Source of the DNA: Oscillospiraceae bacterium | GTDB taxonomy: Bacteria; Bacillota; Clostridia; Oscillospirales; Oscillospiraceae | Direction: 5' to 3' | Assembly (NCBI GenBank): GCA_024404315.1 | Contig: JAKSQD010000017.1 | Coordinates: forward strand, 1-35,747 | Length of the DNA: 35,747 bases | Shown: positions 30,802 through 35,747 of the stretch, one piece after another | Layout of the letters: each line of letters begins with the position of its first letter | Numbering within the stretch: the first letter of the stretch is position 1 | Program-made: the position numbers and the translations under genes | Notes under the pieces: generated by a model | Told to the model about the DNA's origin: nothing | The model's input: only the letters and a program-made list of their open reading frames with translations | The model's database searches: none

Positions 30802-31934
30802 AACAGTGGATACTTTGTGTGCTGGCGGCGCTGCTGCTGACCGGCTGCGGGAGTGTGACCGCTTCTCAGGAGGCGACGGAGGGGCCGCAGTGGGAGACGC
30901 TGACGGCGGAAGGTCAGATGGAATTGCAATATGCCGAACAGTTTGAAGTGGAATATTACACGGAGGGCTACCGGAAAATCACCATTTCTGACGTGGGGGA
31001 CTATCTGATTGTTCCCGAAGGAGCGGACATTCCCGCCAACCTCCCGAAGAATCTCACGCCCCTGTGTCAGCCGCTGGATGAGCTGTATCTGGTGTCCACC
31101 TCCGCCATGGATTTTTTTCGGGAGCTGGACGGACTTGGTTCCATTGCCTTCTCCGGTACGGACGCTGACGGCTGGTACATTGAGGAGGCAGCACAAGCGC
31201 TGCAAAACGGTTCCATCCGCTATGCCGGAAAGTACAGCGCTCCCGACTATGAGAGTCTTTTGGAGGGCGGCTGTGACCTCGCCATTGAGAACACCATGAT
31301 TTTCCACACCCCTGACGTGAAAGAGAAGCTGGAAGGGCTGGGTATTCCCGTTTTGGTGGAGCGTTCCAGCTATGAGAGTCACCCCTTGGGTCGAATGGAG
31401 TGGGTGAAGCTGTACGGCGTGCTTTTGGGCAAGGAGGAAGCGGCGGAAAAAGCCTTTGACAGCCGCATTTCTCAGCTTTCCGACGCTTTGGGGCAGGAAG
31501 CAACCAACCAGACCGTTGCATTTTTTTACATCAACGGCATCGGAGCGGCCAACGTCCGCAAATCCGGCGACTATGTGGCCAAGATGATTGACATAGCCGG
31601 GGGAAGCTACATCTTTCAAAATCTGGGAGACGAAACCGCCCTTTCCACGATGACGATGGACATGGAGAGCTTTTATGCTGGCGCAAAGGAGGCTGATTCC
31701 ATCATCTATAACAGCACCATTGACGGCGAGCTGCAAACCATGGAGCAGCTTTTGGAAAAAAGTCCGCTTTTGGCCGATTTCAAAGCGGTGCGGGAGGGAA
31801 AGGTCTGGTGTACGGAACAAAGCATGTTCCAGCAAACGATGTGTATCGGTGATATGATTTTGGATTTCCACCGCATTTTGACGGAGGAGGCTCCGGCGGA
31901 TGAGGAGCTTTTGTACCTCCATCGCCTGCGGTGA
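30798..31934 (+). CDS. ABC transporter substrate-binding lipoprotein, BtuF/FecB type
   Basis: Receptor of a type-II importer for large chelates such as cobalamin, haem or siderophores. It has 378 residues; the lipobox is LTGC (Cys17). The body is the class III bilobed fold with a long linking helix: ITISDVGDYLIVPEG, LDELYLVSTSAMDFFRELDG, GGCDLAIENTMIFHTPDVKEKLEGLGIPVLVE, and a C-terminal lobe from about 215. AAAGGAG precedes the ATG, which overlaps the upstream stop by 4 bp. The riboswitch upstream favours a corrinoid substrate; the sequence alone would not distinguish iron chelates. Confidence 0.87.
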   Translation: MKQWILCVLAALLLTGCGSVTASQEATEGPQWETLTAEGQMELQYAEQFEVEYYTEGYRKITISDVGDYLIVPEGADIPANLPKNLTPLCQPLDELYLVSTSAMDFFRELDGLGSIAFSGTDADGWYIEEAAQALQNGSIRYAGKYSAPDYESLLEGGCDLAIENTMIFHTPDVKEKLEGLGIPVLVERSSYESHPLGRMEWVKLYGVLLGKEEAAEKAFDSRISQLSDALGQEATNQTVAFFYINGIGAANVRKSGDYVAKMIDIAGGSYIFQNLGDETALSTMTMDMESFYAGAKEADSIIYNSTIDGELQTMEQLLEKSPLLADFKAVREGKVWCTEQSMFQQTMCIGDMILDFHRILTEEAPADEELLYLHRLR

Positions 31935-31946
31935 TAGGAGCTTGTC

Positions 31947-32963
31947 ATGAAACGACTGCGTGTTCCGCTGGCCTTTGGACTGCTGGTGGTGTTGCTGATT
32001 TTTTTGGTGGTGTTGAATACCTGCGTAGGCACGGTGGCGCTGCGTCCCAACGAGGTGTGGCAGATCATCACCTGGACGGGGGCAGACATTGACCCCACCG
32101 CCATACAGATTATCTGGTTCATTCGCCTGCCCCGTTTGATGTCGGCGGCGGTGCTGGGGGGCGCACTGGCGGTGTCTGGTCTGCTGTTACAGACCTTTTT
32201 TGCCAATCCCATTGCGGGTCCGTTTGTGCTGGGCATCTCCTCGGGGGCGAAGCTGGCGGTGGCGCTCACCATGATTTTTCTCTTGGGGAAAGGTGTGGTC
32301 ATTGGCTCCTGGGCCATGATTGCCGCCGCCTTTTTGGGTGCGATGCTCTCAATGGGGTTTATCCTTCTGCTCTCGGGACGGGTGCGGAATATGTCCCTGC
32401 TGGTGGTGGGCGGCGTGATGGTGGGGTATATCTGCTCCTCGGTTACGGATATTCTGGTGACGTTTGCGGATGATTCCAACATTGTCAATCTGCATAACTG
32501 GGCGCTGGGCAGCTTTTCCGGTGCCAGCTGGGGGGATGTCCGAGTGATGCAGGTGGTGGTGAAAGCGGCTTTCCTGGGGGCGCTGCTGCTGTCCAAGCCC
32601 ATGAGCGCCTATCAGCTGGGGGAGGGCTATGCCCAAAATATGGGGGTCAACGTGAAGCGGCTCCGGGTGGAGCTGATTTTGCTGTCAAGCCTGCTTTCGG
32701 CCTGCGTGACTGCCTTTGCCGGCCCCATTTCCTTTGTGGGCATCGCCGTGCCCCACCTGATGAAGAGCCTGTTCAAGACCTCTAAAACGCTCGTGCTTCT
32801 GCCAGCCTGCTATCTGGGCGGGGCGGTGTTCTGTCTCTTCTGTGACCTGCTGGCTCGGATTTTGTTTGCACCCACCGAATTGAGCATCAGCTCTGTCACC
32901 GCCGTATTCGGTGCGCCGGTGGTGCTGTGGATGATGGTGCGTCGAAAGGGGGCACGGGCATGA
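31947..32963 (+). CDS. FecCD/BtuC-type ABC transporter permease
   Basis: Membrane subunit of the importer. It has 338 residues with about ten hydrophobic helices. Family blocks are IRLPRLMSAAVLGGALAVSG, NPIAGPFVLGISSGAKLAVA near residues 90-115, and FAGPISFVGIAVPHLMKSLF near the end, the cytoplasmic coupling region. TAGGAG precedes the ATG. The stop codon overlaps the ATPase start (ATGA). It lies directly between its binding protein and ATPase. Confidence 0.93.
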   Translation: MKRLRVPLAFGLLVVLLIFLVVLNTCVGTVALRPNEVWQIITWTGADIDPTAIQIIWFIRLPRLMSAAVLGGALAVSGLLLQTFFANPIAGPFVLGISSGAKLAVALTMIFLLGKGVVIGSWAMIAAAFLGAMLSMGFILLLSGRVRNMSLLVVGGVMVGYICSSVTDILVTFADDSNIVNLHNWALGSFSGASWGDVRVMQVVVKAAFLGALLLSKPMSAYQLGEGYAQNMGVNVKRLRVELILLSSLLSACVTAFAGPISFVGIAVPHLMKSLFKTSKTLVLLPACYLGGAVFCLFCDLLARILFAPTELSISSVTAVFGAPVVLWMMVRRKGARA

Positions 32964-34090
32964 AAGCGGTGGAAAAGCTCCGCACGGAGCACCTTACGGT
33001 GGGCTACAACAAAACCCCCCTCTTGACTGATATCCAAATTTCCGTGAAACCGGGACAAATTCTCACCCTCATCGGGCCGAACGGCGCAGGAAAATCCACC
33101 ATTTTAAAGAGCATCGCCGCCCAGCTTGCGCTGGTGAGCGGAACGGTCTATCTGGACAAAGATGACCTGGGACGTATGCGCCCTCAAGAGCTGGCGAAAA
33201 AGATGTCCTTGGTGCTGACCCAGCGCATCCAGCCGGAGCTGATGACCTGTTTTGATGTGGTGGCCTCTGGACGCTATCCCTATACCGGGCGGCTGGGATT
33301 GCTCAGTCAGCAGGATAAAGAGGTGGTGCGCCGTTCCTTGGCCTATGTCCACGCCGAGGAGCTGGCGGAGCGGGACTTTCCGTGCATCAGCGATGGCCAG
33401 CGCCAAAGGGTGATGCTGGCTCGGGCGCTTTGCCAGGAACCGGAAATCATCGTGCTCGACGAGCCAACCTCTTTTTTGGACATTCGCCACAAGCTGGAAT
33501 TGCTTTCCCTGCTGAAGCGTTTGGCGCTGGAACAAAATCTGACGGTGGTCATGTCCCTGCATGAGCTGGACTTGGCGCAGAAAATTTCTGATAGGGTGGT
33601 CTGTGTTCATCCGTCTGGGATTCAGCGCTGCGGTACGCCGGAAGAGGTCTTCACAGCGGATGATATCCAAAGCCTCTATGGAGTGGAGGCGGGGCATTAT
33701 GAGCCCATGTTTGGCAGTTTGGAGCTGCCGAGCAGTACTGGCGTGCCAAGGGTGTTTGTCATCGGCGGCGGCGGCGCTGGGATTCCGGTTTACCGACAGT
33801 TGAACCGAATGGGGGTTCCCTTTACGGCTGGCGTGCTGCACGAAAACGATGTGGATTATGCCGTCGCCAAGGCGCTGGCGGCAAAAGTGATTGCCGAGCA
33901 GCCCTTTGAGCCAATCGGTCAGGAGAACATCAGGGCGGCGCTGGACATCCTGCGGCGCTGTGAAGCGGTTCTCTGTCCGCTGTCCGGTTTTGGCAGCATG
34001 AACGCCGGAAACCGCACGCTTTTGGAAGAAGCGGAGCGGCTGGGTCTGCTGAAACAAGGTGTGCATGAAATAAAGTTGATTATTGGGTAG
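32960..34090 (+). CDS. ABC importer ATPase (BtuD/FecE type) with extra C-terminal Rossmann-like domain
   Basis: It has 376 residues. The N-terminal 255 are a normal importer ATPase: Walker A GPNGAGKST (39-47), signature ISDGQ in place of LSGGQ as often seen in this class, Walker B IIVLDEPTSFLD, and switch His in SLHELDL. The C-terminal 110 residues are extra. They begin VPRVFVIGGGGAGIPVYRQL, a glycine-rich nucleotide-binding-like loop, and continue GVLHENDVDYAVAKALAAKV and LCPLSGFGSMNAGNR. Similar extensions are recalled in other clostridial corrinoid or iron ATPases, with no known function. The start at 32960 is chosen for AAAGGGGG upstream and the ATGA overlap with the permease; a reading from 32927 lies inside the permease. 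Confidence 0.88.
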   Translation: MKAVEKLRTEHLTVGYNKTPLLTDIQISVKPGQILTLIGPNGAGKSTILKSIAAQLALVSGTVYLDKDDLGRMRPQELAKKMSLVLTQRIQPELMTCFDVVASGRYPYTGRLGLLSQQDKEVVRRSLAYVHAEELAERDFPCISDGQRQRVMLARALCQEPEIIVLDEPTSFLDIRHKLELLSLLKRLALEQNLTVVMSLHELDLAQKISDRVVCVHPSGIQRCGTPEEVFTADDIQSLYGVEAGHYEPMFGSLELPSSTGVPRVFVIGGGGAGIPVYRQLNRMGVPFTAGVLHENDVDYAVAKALAAKVIAEQPFEPIGQENIRAALDILRRCEAVLCPLSGFGSMNAGNRTLLEEAERLGLLKQGVHEIKLIIG

Positions 34091-34103
34091 AATGAAAGAA
34101 AAA

Positions 34104-34176
34104 TTCCCTCTCACGTCGCAAATCAGAGCATAGAAACACAAATTTTGCTCATACTGATGGTAACGATGGGAGGGAA
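34104..34176 (+). promoter_or_regulatory. Leader stem that could mask the gpr ribosome binding site
   Basis: TTCCCTCTCA (34104-34113) pairs with TGGGAGGGAA (34167-34176) over 10 positions with one G-U pair; an inner stem GAGCA/TGCTC (34126-34130 with 34146-34150) is possible. Only transcripts reading through from the upstream operon would contain the 5' arm, while transcripts from the sigma-G-like promoter would not. Confidence 0.4.
34128..34156 (+). promoter_or_regulatory. Candidate sigma-G-type promoter of gpr
   Basis: GCATA (34128-34132), 17 bp, CATACTG (34150-34156). The -35 fits GHATR fully and the -10 fits CATNHTA at all but the last base. Forespore expression is expected for this gene. 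Confidence 0.5.
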
Positions 34177-34181
34177 ATGGA

Positions 34182-35039
34182 TTGCACTTTGAAACGGATT
34201 TGATTTTGGAAGCCACCGAGCTGTGGCAGAACCAGCCCGGCGACCCGGGAAAGCTGGAGGGAATCGTAACCCACCAGCGGACAGAGCTGGGGCTCCCTGT
34301 GACCGAGGTAGAGGTGCTCAACCAACAGGGGGCGCAGGCGGTCGGCAAGCCAGTGGGACGCTACCTCACCATAGAGCTGGAGCGCCGAGCGCAGCAAACC
34401 ATGGATTCCTTTCAGCGAGGCGTAGAAGTCCTGGCCAGAGAGCTAAGAAACATGCTCCCACAGGGAAACGGCGGCGCTCTGGTGGTGGGACTGGGCAACC
34501 GGAACGTGACACCGGACGCTGTGGGGCCGTGGACGGTGGATTCCGTGGTGGTCACTCGACATCTGGTTCAGCGGTTCCCTGATGCGTTTGGTGATTTTCG
34601 GCCTGTGTCCGCCGTGGCCACCGGCGTTCTGGGGACAACCGGTGTAGAGAGTGGAGAACTGGTCGTGGCGCTGTGCGAGCGCATCCAGCCCACGGTGGTC
34701 ATCGCCATCGACGCACTGGCGGCTCGTTCCCCTGACCGGCTGTGCAACACCATTCAGCTTGCCAATAGCGGCATTGTGCCAGGCTCCGGCGTGGGAAATG
34801 CCCGCTTTGCGCTCAATCAGGAGACGCTTGGGCTGCCAGTGCTGGCGGTGGGCGTGCCCACGGTGATTCGAGCCTCGGTTTTGGCACAGGAGCGGGTCAG
34901 CGGCTTAGAGGATTGGATTGTCACCCCAAAGGATATTGACGCTTCTGCCTCGGAGCTGTCGAGAATGATTGGATTTGGCGTGACAAAAGCCTTGCAGGAG
35001 CAGCTTTCCGTGGAAGAAATCCGAATGATGTTAGGGTAA
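34182..35039 (+). CDS. gpr: Spore germination protease Gpr
   Basis: Degrades the small acid-soluble proteins that coat spore DNA at germination; it is made as a zymogen in the forespore. It has 285 residues, shorter than the roughly 370 of Bacillus. Family blocks are TDLILEATE near the N-terminus, where the propeptide is cut, PVGRYLTIE, VVGLGNRNVTPDAVGP, VTRHL, GVLGTTGVESGE, IAIDALAARS and GSGVGNAR. The start is TTG at 34182 with GGGAGGG 7 nt upstream; an ATG at 34177 is out of frame and runs quickly into a stop. Expression probably comes from the sigma-G-like promoter at 34128-34156. It supports a spore-forming host. Confidence 0.95.
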   Translation: MHFETDLILEATELWQNQPGDPGKLEGIVTHQRTELGLPVTEVEVLNQQGAQAVGKPVGRYLTIELERRAQQTMDSFQRGVEVLARELRNMLPQGNGGALVVGLGNRNVTPDAVGPWTVDSVVVTRHLVQRFPDAFGDFRPVSAVATGVLGTTGVESGELVVALCERIQPTVVIAIDALAARSPDRLCNTIQLANSGIVPGSGVGNARFALNQETLGLPVLAVGVPTVIRASVLAQERVSGLEDWIVTPKDIDASASELSRMIGFGVTKALQEQLSVEEIRMMLG

Positions 35040-35091
35040 TGGCCGATTTTTTGCCGTTTTTGGGATTTTACTTCTTTGTTTTTGCCTTTTT

Positions 35092-35122
35092 CAGCCTGTG
35101 AAACATGCTGGTTGCGCTTTTT
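35092..35122 (+). terminator. Probable terminator of gpr
   Basis: Stem CAGC.TGT with ACA.GCTG (35092-35099, 35103-35110; one mismatch), loop GAA, then TTTTT at 35118-35122 after a seven-base gap. Weak but the best candidate; the rest of 35040-35258 is T-rich with nothing else recognised. Confidence 0.4.
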
Positions 35123-35258
35123 GTCATTGCAAAGTGAATGTTGCTTTTTTCACAGGATACGCAACTTTTTTCTGTGGTGGAATTTGCTTTTTGGAAGCTG
35201 GCTGTCTTTCTGCTTTCTTTCGCTCGTGAAAAGTTTTATAAATTTTTGAAAAAAGGGG

Positions 35259-35287
35259 TTGACATTCCAGCGGGAGCGTGGTATGAT
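35259..35287 (+). promoter_or_regulatory. Promoter of the tRNA pair
   Basis: Consensus TTGACA (35259-35264), 17 bp, TATGAT (35282-35287), 27 bp before the first tRNA. Confidence 0.9.
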
Positions 35288-35313
35288 AACTAAGCACTTG
35301 AGAGAGCGGCAAC

Positions 35314-35397
35314 GCCGGAGTGGTGGAACTGGTAGACACCCGGGACTTAAAATCCCGTGGGAGCGATCCCGTGCCGGTTCGAGCCCGGTCTCCGGCA
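35314..35397 (+). tRNA. tRNA-Leu (UAA anticodon)
   Basis: 84 nt. Acceptor GCCGGAG with CTCCGGC, discriminator A, anticodon stem CGGGA/TCCCG with loop CTTAAAA giving anticodon TAA, long variable arm TGGGAGCGATCCCG as in class II tRNAs, and T-loop GGTTCGAGCC. The 3' CCA is not encoded. Confidence 0.96.
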
Positions 35398-35410
35398 TCT
35401 AACTGAATAT

Positions 35411-35487
<77 letters not shown>

Positions 35488-35636
35488 TAAAACGGTCGAT
35501 TCAGCAATGGATTGGCTGTTTTCTTTCACTTTTTCGGCAAATTGGGGGACTCTCACCTTGAGAGTGCTGTCATTTTACATCTATAGAAAAATGACGAAAA
35601 AGTTTAGCGCTCCCCCAACGCTTGACATAGAGACTA

Positions 35637-35668
35637 CCCCTTGACTGTGCAGCCAAGGGGATTTTTTT
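35637..35668 (+). terminator. Strong intrinsic terminator
   Basis: Stem CCCCTTG with CAAGGGG (35637-35643, 35654-35660), inner CTG/CAG pairing, then seven Ts (35662-35668). It is downstream of the tRNAs. The 150 bp between tRNA-fMet and it hold two weak inverted repeats, including ACTCTC/GAGAGT (35549-35554 with 35560-35565), and no gene. Confidence 0.85.
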
Positions 35669-35747
35669 CACTTTCATCTACTTTTCAGCTGTTATCCCAA
35701 AAAATCACAACAATTTCTGATCCATTATCCTGGTGCTCACTGCAACG

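Noticed and set aside
35622-35650. Promoter at TTGACA near the right edge
   Set aside because: No acceptable -10 box follows at 16-19 bp, and the region runs straight into the terminator.

Overview
The window looks like a chromosomal segment of a low-to-mid GC, Gram-positive, anaerobic Clostridia. It is most like an Oscillospiraceae/Ruminococcaceae-type gut bacterium. The evidence is Spo0A plus the spore germination protease Gpr, Rex redox control, lipoprotein-type (not periplasmic) binding proteins, strong AGGAGG ribosome binding sites, sigma-A promoters with 16-18 bp spacers, and the gene order trmH-dprA-topA-nudix-trmFO-plsX-rnc. The genus cannot be fixed from the sequence alone. No prophage, CRISPR array or complete insertion sequence is visible; the only mobile-looking items are two short MITE-like elements.

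Layout. 1-1339 (minus): glucose-6-phosphate isomerase, cut by the window edge. 1340-2054: long AT-rich noncoding stretch ending in a probable autoregulated spo0A promoter with two 0A boxes. 2055-2798: spo0A. 2922-4424 (minus): HtrA-type surface protease with an unusual aromatic/glycine tail. 4688-4855: MITE-like element. 4891-8041 (minus): amylosucrase and fructokinase, a small sucrose/alpha-glucan module whose product fructose-6-phosphate is the substrate of the nearby pgi. A cre/LacI-type operator overlaps the start of the fructokinase transcript. 8269-8739: rpiB. 9073-12966: complete potABCD polyamine importer. 13366-14007: rex with a probable self-bound operator. 14247-16367: ktrB-ktrA potassium uptake. 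16402-25050: a housekeeping run of SpoU methylase, dprA, topA, Nudix, trmFO, plsX and rnc. 25291-25974: lone polyprenyl-phosphate sugar-1-phosphate transferase. 26262-28100: glmS, with a structured leader that is not the glmS ribozyme.

The most interesting region is 28292-34090. A cobalamin riboswitch precedes five genes. They encode an exported lipoprotein carrying a CbiK-type cobaltochelatase domain and a C-terminal NEAT-like beta domain, a small lipoprotein that is essentially that beta domain alone, and a BtuF/FecB-type binding lipoprotein. The last two encode a FecCD-type permease and an ATPase with an extra C-terminal Rossmann-like domain. This reads as a cobalamin-repressed, surface-exposed system for capturing and importing a corrinoid, another metallo-tetrapyrrole, or cobalt. 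A 10-nt sequence perfectly complementary to the first gene's Shine-Dalgarno region suggests translational control, and a strong internal terminator after that gene probably sets its level apart from the importer genes.

The window closes with gpr (TTG start, a sigma-G-like promoter), then tRNA-Leu(UAA) and initiator tRNA-fMet(CAU) behind a near-consensus promoter, and a strong terminator at 35637-35668.
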